A DNA stretch of 64,000 nucleotides from Rhipicephalus microplus (lineage: Eukaryota; Arthropoda; Arachnida; Ixodida; Ixodidae). Positions 38,445-50,119 of this stretch are shown here, in pieces. Location of the stretch: positions 198,871,692-198,935,691 of the forward strand of contig NC_134710.1 in assembly GCF_043290135.1 (NCBI RefSeq), read 5' to 3'. Position numbers and translations under genes: made by a program. The notes below the pieces were generated by a model that saw nothing but the letters and a program-made list of their open reading frames with translations, was not told the origin of the DNA and did not search any database. Position 1 is the stretch's first letter; every line of letters starts with the position of its first letter.

Positions 38445-38590
38445 CGGCGTAGCTCGTTGTAGAATACTGGACTGGCACCCAGAGGACCCGGGTTCGAGCC
38501 ATACTGTGTCATTAGCGCAAGACTTTTTTTCTAATTTTGACCTACCTGTCCTTCCTGCTTCAATCCTCCTCCTCGTCTAAATTTGTGCGA
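38445..38590 (+). mobile_element. tRNA-derived SINE
   Basis: ACCGGCGTAGCTCGTTGTAG gives an A-box-like TAGCTCGTTG and GACCCGGGTTCGAGCCATAC a perfect B box (GTTCGAGCC). The intervening ACTGGACTGGCACCCAGAG is tRNA-like. A T-run (38526-38532) and pyrimidine-rich tail follow. It is not a complete tRNA gene because the acceptor ends do not pair. Confidence 0.65.
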
Positions 38591-39246
38591 TTTGGTTACG
38601 GACTTTGGCGGCGTGGGCGGCGGCGGGCAACTACGATGAAGCGTGACCTTAGTTGTGATCTCATTACAGGTTTCGCTGTAAAATGTTCAATGCATGCCTA
38701 AAGCTTCTTTTGTTAAAATTGCGTCTTTTCAATCTTGAAGTACTCACCTCATAACAATGTTCCATTAGCATTCATGTTTCTACATACTCAACAGACCAAT
38801 ATTTATTTGCGACAAGAAATTCTAGCTGCAGCAACCAAACTAAAACGAGAAATGTAACAAGCTTGAAATATTTCAGTGGCTACTGGCTAAATAGACATTA
38901 TCTATGATATGGTCTCACGGCAGAGAATTAGCAACTCATTCTTATACCCTGGTGACGCAAGGCAACTACCCAATTGTAAAATACTCGAGGTAACATCGTA
39001 GAGGGAAAACGATTCATAACTGCACGTATCCGCAACAGTTTACGCAACAAATTTAAAAAAAAAAACCACATAGCTCTAACTGTATGAGCTATCTGTAGGG
39101 AGTGTGAGAGTGTCGTTTCCGATTCCGCATCATACACTGACTTCACTTCAATATCAATAATACTTGAAAAGAGCCGCATAGCCGGCGGCAGGATGCGACC
39201 CTCGTCCTGAAACTAAACTCGAACGCCGCAACACAATGAGAGCGAT
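38591..39246. other. No recognisable feature
   Basis: Nothing supportable before the next SINE. Confidence 0.5.
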
Positions 39247-39260
39247 GTCCGTTCAGCGAT

Positions 39261-39513
39261 GATTGATGATGTGTGGGGTTTAACGTCCCAAAACCACCAT
39301 ATGATTATAAGAGACGCCGTAGTGGAGGGCTCCGGAAATTTCGACCTCCTGGGGTTCTTTAACGTGCACCCAAATCTGAGCACACGGACCTACAACATGG
39401 GCCTACAACATTCCCGCCTCCATCGGAAATGCAGCCGCCGCAGCCGGGATTCAATCCCGCGACTTTTGGGTCAGCAGCCGAGTACCTTAGCCACTAGACC
39501 ACCGCGGCGGAGC
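39261..39513 (-). mobile_element. Ruka-like SINE with 14-bp target-site duplication
   Basis: Full-length reverse copy. The A box (CCACTAGACCA on the plus strand) is at 39491-39501. Flanks GTCCGTTCAGCGAT at 39247-39260 and 39514-39527 are identical over 14 bases, so the insertion is young. Inside the body CCTACAACATGGG is a short local duplication of ACAACAT-GGGCCTACAACAT. Confidence 0.95.
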
Positions 39514-39527
39514 GTCCGTTCAGCGAT

Positions 39528-40199
39528 CTTGTTGTTTACTCTATGCATGTGTTTGTTAGCTTTCAAGAGTATTTACACATGGGTTGAAATCTTTCGATAT
39601 ACATTAGTGACTTGTTTTGTTTGGACTTGACTATATACATCGGTTGTACTAGCTTGGGCATTCGCAATATATGATGCTAACCTTGCTTTATTGACGTTGG
39701 TTTTGCCAGTCGAGGCCAGTTTGGTCACAAGGCGATAATTATAGGCGTGAACCATGGTTTAGCAACAAAACAAAAACACCACTGAGAGCGAGCAGCGCGA
39801 CAGCGCCACTGAAAAGTAGGACACCCAACCAGTAGCAAAACAATGCGTCTGTTTAACGATGATGATCGTACTATCAGCGTCATCTCGCCTCCTGGTAGTG
39901 CAGTTCGGTACGCTGCCGCTACCTTCTTTTGATACAACAGTTTCCGTTCTCTGAAGCGGTAGGGGATCTCTTACCATGCTCAGTGGACGCCACGCTTCGG
40001 GAAAGCGAGTACTTCCAGAGTGCGCCCAACGTGAACCCGTCATGCCATCTCGCTACAGATAACAAAAACACGCTACAGTTTCAAAGCTCTGAGGACTGCG
40101 AAATGGTGTACTGTGTATATAATTGGCTTGCCGTTAGCATCCCCCACAATGTACGCTCCGTGAACCAGTGGTTGGCGCCGCACTTAGAATAGAAAAATT
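39528..40199. other. No recognisable feature
   Basis: Nothing recognised. Confidence 0.5.
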
Positions 40200-40345
40200 G
40201 CTGAATCGAGTCCGCGTGACATATTCTTGCCTTCGCGTTTTCTTCTTTGAAATCTGTTAGCCTGCAGTTTAAAACGTCATATCCGTGACGAAAATACGTC
40301 AGCGAGTCGTGGTGAACCGTGCATAAAACCTTTCGTAGTAAAATT
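40200..40345 (+). mobile_element. Body-sharing SINE, copy 4
   Basis: CTGAATCGAGTCCGCGTGAC as B-box region, then TTTTCTTCTTTGAAATCTGTTAG and the common body ATATCCGTGACGAAAATACG, TCGTGGTGAACCGTGCATAA, AACCTTTCGTAGTAAAATTG. The body aligns with copies at 4.0 and 32.3 kb; the head differs from both. Confidence 0.65.
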
Positions 40346-40487
40346 GCTTTCGCAGTGGTACTACAACATGTAAACATGTAAAGAGTATAAACATGACGTC
40401 AATTTGTGATTGCCAACGCCGGCAAACAGAGCAATTAGAATAAAAGATGGCCGTTATTACCGTAGTTCAACCCCATTGGGCTTCAGC

Positions 40488-40580
40488 GTACTTTTTCGAC
40501 CGGGTTAACGCTATGCGCACCGCTGCTGCATCGCATCCTGTCAGTGTTTTTTTCGGGGAGATGGTCCATAGATTTTTCTT
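40488..40580 (-). repeat. Dispersed repeat C, copy 2
   Basis: The reverse complement reads CTATGGACCATCTCCCCGAA, then GATGCAGCAGCGGTGCGCAT and AGCGTTAACCCGGTCGAAA, matching 30925-31010. Confidence 0.75.
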
Positions 40581-41143
<563 letters not shown>

Positions 41144-41149
41144 AAGAGA

Positions 41150-41465
41150 AATGAGAGATCGCCGCGCCCATCAGTGCGATCGCGCGTGAGGCAGCGGTGC
41201 GCTCTCCACATTGTCACGCCACCAGCTTTTGGAAGCGCGCGCGTGCACCCCCCAACTGACAGCTTCTTCTCACCGAGAGATGGAGAGAGGTGACACGGGC
41301 GAGATGAGGCCCGTGCGTGGAGTGGACTCAAGCGTGGCGAGCAGTGGAGAGGGTGAAGCGAGAGAGAGCTGACACGCAGTGAGCGCGTGGCAGGCTAGGA
41401 AGAGAGACGTCACCATGCACTGCTAAGACGGTATGAGCTTCATGGCACTACTCCAACACCTGGAT
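41150..41465 (+). repeat. Dispersed repeat D, copy 2
   Basis: Second copy of the GC-rich repeat at 31330-31690, starting directly after the (AT)n array. The last 70 bases are the best conserved part. Confidence 0.8.
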
Positions 41466-41591
41466 CATGCTTATCCATTTATCTGACTACCTATCTCTCT
41501 CTCTCTACCTATATATATACCGAAAAAGGTGATGCTGGGTCCGGGTAAGATTATCCGACGTGAAGAAGAAGCATATACGAAGAGATTTTAT

Positions 41592-41660
41592 TGACGTTTC
41601 GGCCACGGATCCGGCCTTCATCAGACTCTGATGAAGGCCGGACCCGTGCCCGACGCGTCA
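41592..41660. repeat. 34-bp-arm hairpin with hammerhead-like core
   Basis: Arms 41592-41625 and 41627-41660 match at 30 of 34 positions around a single base. On the minus strand CTGATGA-A-GGCC..GGCC-GAAAC-GTC is read, i.e. a CUGANGA core, a 4-bp helix II, GAAA and a GUC triplet. There is an extra A before helix II and stem I is not convincingly paired. The plus-strand arm has a degraded version. A (TA)n array follows 33 bases downstream. The pattern parallels 15602-15765 and 28241-28290. Confidence 0.75.
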
Positions 41661-41689
41661 AGGAATTCTCGTACGTGCGTCTTTACAGT

Positions 41690-41692
<3 letters not shown>

Positions 41693-41720
<28 letters not shown>
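41693..41720. repeat. (TA)n microsatellite, short
   Basis: About 14 TA units just right of the hairpin. Confidence 0.95.
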
Positions 41721-41723
<3 letters not shown>

Positions 41724-42550
41724 CAGTAACCAAAGAGGTTATACAAAGAGAGAAAAGCATGCGTACTCGGACTACAGCTTACAGCTCACTTTAAGGAGCA
41801 TAAGAACCATAATTATGTAGATGTTCAATATTCCCTATATTTCCTATTCACCTACTATTGGAATAATTCCCTTCTGTAAAATAAAAACAAAGAAGCTGCA
41901 GTTTGCTCACTCGGTTCTGAACTCAGGATGTAGTCACGAAGTCTGTCCAAGAGTTCGAGTGGTTCGCTTGCTGTTGGAAGCAAGCTTGCTCTCATACCGA
42001 ACATACAGCAACTTAAGCGGCTTTGCTGAGTACCGAACATGACTTCTTAGAACGTGGCTCGAGCCGGTATGCCGAATAATCGACATAGAAATTTTGGGCA
42101 TATCGGTGAACATGCTCTTTCGTGGGGAGAATATGCAATTTTAAACATAAATAAGATTGTAATTAACACATAAAAATGGTTTGCGTTAAAGAATGTTGGC
42201 CGAGATTTGAGAAGAAACTCATTATGCCGAAAATCGTATTGTGCAGAAAAATAACGAGATTCCCCAGTATAATCTCAGGAAAATCAAACATTCTTCTCGT
42301 GAGCAAAAACCAGGTAACTCCACGTTATCAGAAAGTTTATCTGGTAAATCTTGCACGTACATGCTTCTCTCGCATAAAAGGGCTGTCTAGAATATTGGAA
42401 AGTGTGTACATTCTAATAAAAGTGGTGTAAGGATTTCTTTTTCCACTTATCAGAATATGTGAGCGTACATACAAGGCGTTACAATCTCCCGCATAACAAG
42501 CATTTTCTCATAAATAGCGAGCAACTTCGAGAGTCTTTTCGCCCCTCTTA
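41721..42550. other. No recognisable feature
   Basis: AT-rich, nothing recognised. Confidence 0.5.
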
Positions 42551-42741
42551 GTGCGGGAACGAGTGTCCCTTTCTCCGTTACGCTATTTCTTTCCTTGCAA
42601 CTTCTCTCTTGCCAGCCAGAGCACATCGAGAACTTGGAGCGTTAATTCGTGCCTGCCTCCACCATCCTCCACAGCTCGTCGGCTTCCTGGTGCATCTCCT
42701 TCGATCTATGCGCTTCTGTTCGCGCGGACCGGCATCCCATC

Positions 42742-42805
42742 ATGAGTGTTTCCCGAGTCATTCGCACACGTGCCAACCTTCCCGTCCTGCTGAGGCGCAA
42801 GACGT
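42742..42805 (+). CDS. Candidate first coding exon (weak)
   Basis: Within a pyrimidine- and GC-richer stretch (about 42540-42990) an ATG at 42742 opens MSVSRVIRTRANLPVLLRRK and is followed after one more codon by a consensus donor GTGAGT at 42806, leaving phase 1. The peptide is basic, free of acidic residues and could be amphipathic, as in mitochondrial presequences. I recognise no protein, and no downstream exon can be linked. The frame also stays open past the donor to 42990, so an unspliced reading or a repeat origin is equally possible. Confidence 0.2.
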
Positions 42806-42990
42806 GTGAGTGTGTATACAAATGCGCCAACGTGTGGTTAACCTGGGCAGCGGCTAAGGCGTGCGCTGTGATTTCGCAAGGCACGTTCGGCCTCACACGG
42901 CGTTGCTTTCGCAAAATGAAAGCCTCCGGTGAGAGACAGTGTGCTGCTTTTTGCTGTCGCGAAAAACCTTCGTTTTCACGTTTCCGCGCA

Positions 42991-43820
42991 TGATGCGTGT
43001 TGTTTACTACGCTGAGACATCAGAGACTCCAAGGGAAAGAAAGCATACGATAATCGTGTGCTGCTGCTTTATTGGCGTGTTCTCAATTACGTTCTTACTT
43101 GTTTCTCCGCAGTCTAAAAAACTGCCTGTATGCGCGAAGGAGTGATCCCGCTGACGCAAAAGATTGCATTGTTCTGCGTACCAATTGCGTTTCCCGCTTG
43201 TTTACTTTGATGTACGGAAGCCACATGGCAGCTGAAAAAAAAACTTATGGAAAGGCAACTGCGTTTTTGTTCTGAAGGGAATGAATCACCTGCATGCGAA
43301 GCTCGCTGCGCTGCTGGAATACGGTTTCTCGCTCGACATATCTGCTTACGCTCAGAAAGACAGTCGCATGAAGCTGGGCAGACTCTTTTGTTTCTCATCG
43401 GTTTTCGCTCTCGTTTCTCATCTCTTTCTTTTGGTGTTTTCAGTTTTTTGTCTCTTTTTATTATTTTAGTTTTTTGCCATTTTTCTATTTCTTTCCCTTT
43501 TGGTATTTTCCCTTTTGATTTCTTTTTTCCTCATTTTTATTTTTGGTTTTGCCTGCGTTACGCCAAACGACAACAACATACGACAGCCCGGGCCCCGAAA
43601 GTACTCCGCACTTAAAAAAATTGTGCTGATCCTGTCTGTTATGAACAATTGAAGTTCATGAGCATTTTATTTTAAAGAAGATAAAAATGTACTTAGGTCG
43701 CAACACACAAAATTTTACATGTGATGACTTACTGAGGGCTTTCTTCCCGTGGGGAGCCACACTTAGGTGCCGGACAGGTTGCCTTTTTTATTTAAGTATA
43801 TGTTGACACCACCAAAATCA
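42991..43820. other. No recognisable feature
   Basis: Includes a long T-rich tract around 43380-43550. Nothing coding that I can defend. Confidence 0.5.
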
Positions 43821-43936
43821 CCTTCTAGACCACTTGTTTGCTATTTTTATAGTGTATGGTGCTTTGTTTTCTAATTTACCTTCTAGACCACTTGTTTGCT
43901 ATGTTTATAGTGTATGGTGCTTTGTTTTCTAATTTA
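43821..43936. repeat. Tandem duplication, 2 x 58 bp
   Basis: The unit CCTTCTAGACCACTTGTTTG... repeats at 43821 and 43879 with one visible mismatch (CTATTTTT versus CTATGTTT). The high identity indicates a recent duplication or an assembly artefact. Confidence 0.9.
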
Positions 43937-44310
43937 TTCAAATTGTTTGGAGGAAGACCCGGTAACTCAAAGATATATACTACAAATAATGCTTTTTCTA
44001 GGGTATGATCAATGAATGATGCCAATGATAGTAGACTTGCATGGAAGTGAGAATGCTCCATTTAAGCGCTGAGGCATTGTTTTTACTTGTCATGATGTAC
44101 ATGAACAGTTGATATCATTGCAACTTGATGCTCTGCACAACACATATGCGGCTCTCAACCACTAAAGAAGCGCATAGGGCAGATATCAAAGACTGTCTGT
44201 TGCCACACACGCCTCTTCATAAAACAATTCCCCCTGTGCCTAATTTTGTCAATCTTTCCAATTTGTCTCTTTTGTCAGTTTCAACCATCTTGCCTTATTT
44301 TGTGTATAGT

Positions 44311-45110
44311 CATAGGTTGGCGAAAATTGTGCAGCTCACTCAGGCTCAATCATGAAATATATTTGCGCTTTGTACTCACTCGGACTCACTCAACCGGACT
44401 AAATCGGACTTAAATGCACCAAAATATTACTCACCTTGACTCAGACTCAGACTCAAGGCTCAATCTGAGTCCGAGTTAGTCCGAGTGAGTCAACTCATGA
44501 GTTCTTTAGCATAGAATTAGCTGTTTTTTGAAAATGATGTCATTGCTCTTTACCACCAACATAGCACGTAATCGGTGCCTTTTTGGCACTGTTTGATATA
44601 TTACCGTCTTATATTAGTTTTAACTGTTCCCAAGTCAGTATGGTAAGTTTTTTCAAAAGATGACAACAAGCCTTACAATTATAAGAAATTTCACTAGAAG
44701 AGTTTAAGGAAGGAGGTCGAGGTAGATCAATAAGTATTGCAACGGTGTACAAACAACACTGCTTTGGAATGAGGGTGAGCAAACGTGAGTATAAGCGTTA
44801 TCCCAGGGAATTCTGGCCGCTATGCTGAAGATCACTAGATTGAACAATAGGTCGCAAAAAGAGAGGGGAACTCAATCAGACTAACCCAAGCAATAAATTT
44901 TTTTTCTTTTGACTCACCAGCACTCGAACTCACGAAAGTTTCCCTGAGCCGTACTCGCAGAGACTCACACTCATTGAAATTTTCTTTTATCTGAATTCTC
45001 TCGAACTCACACTCACGAAAATATTACTCACCGTGACTCACTCAGGGTCAGACTTATAGCTAAATTTGAGTCTGATTGAGTCGACTTATAAGTTAGTTCG
45101 CCGACCTATG
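44311..45110. mobile_element. Foldback/MITE-like element rich in GACTCA motifs
   Basis: Ends CATAGGTTGGCGAA (44311-44324) and TTCGCCGACCTATG (45097-45110) are inverted repeats with one mismatch. The inside holds many copies of CACTCGGACTCA, CTCAGACTCA and their reverse complements (44374-44505 and 44915-45085), so each end can fold on itself. A middle part (about 44515-44900) lacks the motif and may be a separate insertion. No transposase is encoded. Confidence 0.75.
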
Positions 45111-45142
45111 GTATAAATTATGCTATTTCCAGGCTTTTACCA

Positions 45143-45308
45143 GGCCCGTAGCCAAAGTGAATACCCAAGGAGCCTCCCTTCACAAAATTTTCATAGTGCA
45201 GGAGGTTTGCGCAAAAGATGCGATAAAAATATTTTTGTTTTTCAAATAGTTTGCATTCAGCAAGTGTCCCCCTTCCTGCAACACAAACTAAATTTTTGGC
45301 TACGGGCC
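45143..45308. mobile_element. Short MITE with GGCCCGTAGCCAAA termini
   Basis: GGCCCGTAGCCAAA at 45143-45156 is matched by TTTGGCTACGGGCC at 45295-45308, a perfect 14-bp terminal inverted repeat around a 166-bp element. The inside is AT-rich and noncoding. It lies 32 bases from the previous element. Confidence 0.8.
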
Positions 45309-45419
45309 TTCTTCGTAAGCACATCTAATCCTGGCTCCTAATCAGACGAGTCGGAATGTGGCTACATTTGAAGGAAGAGTATACGAGCAATTATCTTGTG
45401 GCCTAAGAGAACGTAGCTT

Positions 45420-45880
45420 TTACTGTGGATTCCTATAAGGTTCGCTCATAGCAATCGAAACAGTTAAATTCAGGATGACTAGCGTTGCTAACATTTGTCG
45501 TGCTATTTCGAAAGGATACTCGTTGTAGCAATCATCAAGCCATTTCTTATACATTACCGCACTTTGCGCAGAGGTTTCTTTACGAGAAGATTCGGGCGTC
45601 TTTCTTTGAGCAGAATGACATTGTCGCAAATGCCTCAATGTATGACTGCTCCTACTAATATGATCAAGCCTTGGAGGAACTTAAAGATGCAGGTGGTGTT
45701 CTACGCGTTGATGTTTACTTTAATGGGCGGGAGGTGTCAACATTTTATTGTCCTATGTGTTCAGGCTTGCCATCTTCGTTGCTTGTCTGGCACTTTTTTT
45801 TTCATGTCAACTAACTGAGGGATTGAAACCAAGCTTTGCACTTTTTGCTTGACCTCTTTTTTTGTTCTCAGTGAAAAAGT
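45420..45880 (-). pseudogene. Protein-like relic of unknown family
   Basis: Two minus-strand frames contain stretches that look like real protein: KKVPDKQRRWQA upstream and YKKWLDDCYNEYPFEIARQM downstream, with stops between. They might be the remains of a transposon or host gene. I do not recognise the family. Confidence 0.25.
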
Positions 45881-45921
45881 TGAAATAACTTCGTCTACCA
45901 GAGTAAACAATAGTAATAGTA

Positions 45922-46112
45922 TAATGTTTTGGGTTTCACCTCCCAAAACCACAATATGGATATAAAAGTCGACGTATTAGAGGGCTATGAAAATTTCGAC
46001 ACTCCGAGTTTCGTGAGCATGCACCTAAATGCAAGTAGGCGGGCCTCTTGCATTTCCTCCTGCATTGAAAATACGGCTGCCACGGCCGGAATTCAATCCC
46101 GTGACCTGTTGT
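45922..46112 (-). mobile_element. Diverged Ruka-like SINE
   Basis: GGGTTTCACCTCCCAAAACC, GACGTATTAGAGGGCTATGA, AAAATTTCGACACTCCGAGT, GTGAGCATGCACCTAAATGC and CGGAATTCAATCCCGTGACC follow the family order in reverse. It is among the most diverged copies, and the A-box end beyond about 46112 is lost. Confidence 0.75.
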
Positions 46113-46479
46113 TTACGATAGTTTAGAACTACAAGTCATAATAGTTGCACTAAAAAATGCTGCCTCAGAGGTAGACCAGTGTCTAGGCAAGTTCGTCAAG
46201 AGAGAAACCAAAATCAATCGAATGGGAGCAAAACTAATGTACTGTGAAGCATTGCACATGCACTCTATGGTAAATATAAATAGCAAGTTTTTTAGAGGAA
46301 ATGAAATATTATTTTATACAAAACTCGAACAATACAGAGTAAGAAAAACAGCAATGCAATGACATGAATATTGGTATCAAGTATTATTGTAAACAAAGTA
46401 AATAAAAAACTGATGCAAACAAAACATTATTTTAAGCATGCATTTGTGTCCTACATAAATATGCCGTCCATGTCACGGC
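46113..46479. other. No recognisable feature
   Basis: AT-rich, nothing recognised. Confidence 0.5.
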
Positions 46480-47060
46480 GGTATACGACTGGAGTCGTCA
46501 ACTACATTACAAGCTCCATAGGCCATCAGCGCGTTCGAACAAAGGAATGCCTCCGGAAAGACGGTCGTGGTGCCCGATGCATTCGGAGCCCGTGGGCGCG
46601 GCTTCCTGCACTATCTTGTTTTTTTTTTTTCTCATCGTTCAGCTTGGCTTTCGGCGCAGCTTCTGTTGCTCCAGTGAGTACGCAATGTGGCAATGTTACC
46701 GGATGGCCGCGTCCGATCGCCGTAGATGCTAATGGACGCGCGCCGAACAGTCTTTCGTGTAGACAACAGTCCTGGTCCCCCTTCAAGCTCAGTGAAGCCG
46801 CATGAGCGAGCGATGCACACATCCATATGCGTGAGAAAAGGGGGCCTTTGTTTACAATGACAAGACGCTTGGGGTGCAATTCTTTGCACGCCCACAGCTT
46901 CGAGGTCGGTGGTGGTGGAGCTGGCGGCCCTTCCTTAGGCAAATAAAGCAGCGGCGCTTTACCGCGCGCGACCTAACCACAGGGGATTCACTGGACGTGT
47001 GGTAATGCATGCAAAGGCGTCGCCTTGATGGCTTCACTGTCGCCATGAGGTCGGAAATCA
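46480..47060 (-). other. GC-rich block with overlapping minus-strand open frames
   Basis: All three minus frames stay open for 200-420 bases, giving proline-rich (GPPAPPPPTSKLW) and Cys-containing (RCFICLRKG) peptides. A run of T at 46618-46630 lies inside. The composition and absence of splice signals fit a dispersed, formerly coding or LTR-type repeat. I recognise no domain. Confidence 0.35.
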
Positions 47061-47223
47061 ATCGACCAGTTTAGTACATCTGATTGCCGGTGCTCGTAGG
47101 AGGCCCAGCTTCGCAGCATTTGAGGCTTACAGTGATCTCTCTAGAAGCATGCAACAGTAGCCGGTAAGATATACAAGTACAAAGTCAATCACTTTGACTT
47201 GAATATCGTGTTCAGCGTTTAGC

Positions 47224-47328
<105 letters not shown>

Positions 47329-47346
47329 AACGCAAGAACAAAAAAT

Positions 47347-47598
47347 AGCCCCGCCGCGGTGGTCTAGTGGCTAAGATACTCGGCTGCTGACCCACAGGTT
47401 GCGGGATCAAATCCCGATGGCAGCGACTGCATTTCCGATGGGGGCAGAAATGTTGTAGGCCCGTATGCTCAGATTTGGAGGCATGTTAAAGAACCCCAGG
47501 AGGTCGAAATTTTTGGAGCCCTCCACTACGGCGTCTCTCATAATCATATGGTGGTTTTGGGACGTTAAACACTACAAATATATCAATCAATCAATCAA
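47347..47598 (+). mobile_element. Ruka-like SINE, full length
   Basis: A box TGGTCTAGTGG at 47360-47370 and B box GATCAAATC at 47405-47413 match consensus. The body is intact and ends in TATCAATCAATCAATCAAG. Flanking CAAGAACAAAAAATA and CAAGAAAGAAAAATA may be an A-rich target-site duplication. Confidence 0.93.
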
Positions 47599-47629
47599 GA
47601 AAGAAAAATAAAAAAATAATCCAGAAATA

Positions 47630-47712
47630 GACTTCAATGCGCGGAATCCAACGCCCGACCTCTTGTTTGTAAGAGCGAGGCGTTAGCCACAGAACCACGA
47701 AGGAGCCCCTCC
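47630..47712 (-). mobile_element. tRNA-derived SINE relic (tRNA-like head)
   Basis: On the minus strand CTTCGTGGTTCTGTGGCTAA and CGCCTCGCTCTTACAAACAA then GAGGTCGGGCGTTGGATTCC form a tRNA-like head with a near-consensus B box. CGCGCATTGAAGTCTATTTC follows. The 3' acceptor side does not pair well, so a functional tRNA gene is unlikely. Confidence 0.55.
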
Positions 47713-50119
47713 TTCAACGTTGAAACGCCAAGCTATTTCTATTTACCACTTACCGCTGGCGATGGCCATCTCGAGGGAACCATCGTGTTTTCAGCATTAT
47801 CAATACGATGGTGCAATAAGCGCACGTCACAGATCGTCACGACGCAACAGCGCGCGCTATCATTTCCCACGCGTACTTTGCCGCGCAGAGAGGGCTAAGT
47901 ATTCCTACGCGCGCGCTTGTATCTCTTGGTGGGGATAATCGTAGGCCTTGGTCTTTCACCAAAACAATTCTGTTGTAGTTACCGCGCGCGCAAAGGTCAC
48001 TCCACTCGCTGCACAGTCTTCGTTTGCGAAAACGGTGTGCTTTTCAGACACAGCGAAGTAACAACTGAGACGCTTACTCGCGCTCATATGCACCTGTGGG
48101 TACGTTTCGTCTGTCATTATTGCGTGAGAAACGCCGGGTACGTTTTGATCTGCTTCCCATTCTTCACGTGACCTTCCAATTTGCTTCTATCGCATTCACT
48201 ACTTCACCTTTACGGCAAAGCTGTGACTTCATTGCTCTAGTTGTTTTTATCTATACACCACGATAATTACGTGTGCCTTTTGAGCAAGCATGCCCCAGGG
48301 TTTTATGGCTGCCTGCGAGAGTGCCTACGACTCATGGTGATGTTGGAATGAGAAAAGGCCTTTTTCAGGCCGTCGAAGACTGCTTACGTATTCGCAAAAA
48401 ATAATCTCTTGTAGTAGTGTCATTTATCGCAAAAGAATCGTGGTAGATACTTTCTGTAAAACAACCCCAAGAGCCTCTTGGAATTACTGTTTACCAGACC
48501 GGTAGGTATTATTTAAAAGTAAAAATCACGAGTTGTGTCAGATTTTCATCAAATCTCTTCCTTGGAAGCGATTAAGTGAAGCGTGCAAGCAGCATCTCCG
48601 ACACGTTCAGCATGCCGCAAATGGTCAAATCTTCGCGATATATACGACATTTCTCGAGTAATGCAAGATAGCTCTATATTTGTCTTTTTAGTTTTTTGTA
48701 GAACAAAGCGCATAAAACACATTAAAACGAGGTCCACTGTAAACGTGGTTACGCCATGAGCACTGTCAGAAAAACTAATTACTTCCAAGTGGCTGAATGA
48801 GCCCCTACGTCAAACAATATTGAAGGCATCAACCGCAAAGTTTATATTGCTCAAGCTAAAATAGACATGTGTTGATATAAGTACATGCAAGAAATGAGTA
48901 GATATACTGTCTTGCAATCAAATACGTCATCAGCCACAGCACATTCGGGACCATAAACGCAGATACGAGGCTTAAAATTATTAGATCTATTATCGCAATA
49001 CCTCTCCGCATATTAGTAAAACATGGGTTGGCCCTAGCTTGTTGGTACACACATCATTTAAAGAAAAATTCAGCACATATCAGGACAAACCATCTCCGAC
49101 AATTTTTAAAGCAAAAATCACTTAAACGTTTGTCGTTTCTTCAAACACTTTATTATCACAGCCGACTAATGATAACGACGGCCACTGTATACCAGAAACG
49201 TTAAATGTCACCCATACATCTTATATTTGGTGCATGTGTCCCAATTTCTTCAATTAGCACGTCGAAAGAGGTCAAAGGGTCTAGAATCTTTTTAGATTGG
49301 CCCTACAAGACACCAATAAAACGTTTATAGACTCCAAGTAAACTTTTCACCGAACGAACTCTGTTTATAATTAGTTCCCGGCTATTTTTGTTAGATGTAG
49401 CCACAAGTTTTCCTATACACTGACTTTAAAACAATGTCGGGCTCGGAAATAGTTGACGTAAAGCATACTTGTAGTTCTATATATAGTCAGGTTAGACTGT
49501 AATAAGACGTCAAAATGATGAATTATTCTTAAAAACAATAATTATAGAAACAATCAGCTTCTTAGCAATGTCGTCAAGCTCAGATGACTTAGTTAGCCAC
49601 CGTCCACTCTTCCAGGTTTTTACACACCAATTAGTTGAACTATATTATTTTAGGAATTCATAAAAAATATCAATAAGTGTGCGAAGGTTAATACTTACAG
49701 AGTAATTGTTAGCATAGGGGTAATCACGGATATTTTCAAGGAAACCAATTTTTCACCTTTATATGACGACGTCGTGCATAAAACGCTATGATTGCTCAAA
49801 CTAGGCAACCAGATTTCTCTAGAATAATTATTGGGTGAATGTAATTTTCGGCAGGAATCGAGGGTGCTGCTGGGTATTTCGCTATTTACGTTTTTTGCCT
49901 AATTACATATAAAAAGCAAAAGTGAACCAAATAAAATAAAACGAGCTATAGCACAGAGTATAATTTCGTAGAGTTTGATATCGGGAATTGAAATAACGGT
50001 GTTATTTGGAACGTTGAAATCACTTAGCAGTCAAACAAATTATTTGGGCCAACGAGATTGATCAGTACCAGTACCAAGGTGCACATGGTGAGCGCAATTG
50101 AAGGTCTCACGTTGACCTT
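47713..50119. other. Tract with CpG-rich start, otherwise nothing recognised
   Basis: 47.74-48.05 kb holds several GCGCGC runs and is GC-richer, possibly the continuation of a dispersed repeat. From 48.2 kb onward the sequence is AT-rich and featureless to me. Confidence 0.45.

Noticed and set aside
46480..47060. Three overlapping minus-strand genes
   Set aside because: Open frames in all three frames at once reflect GC-rich composition with few stop codons. No domain supports any one of them.
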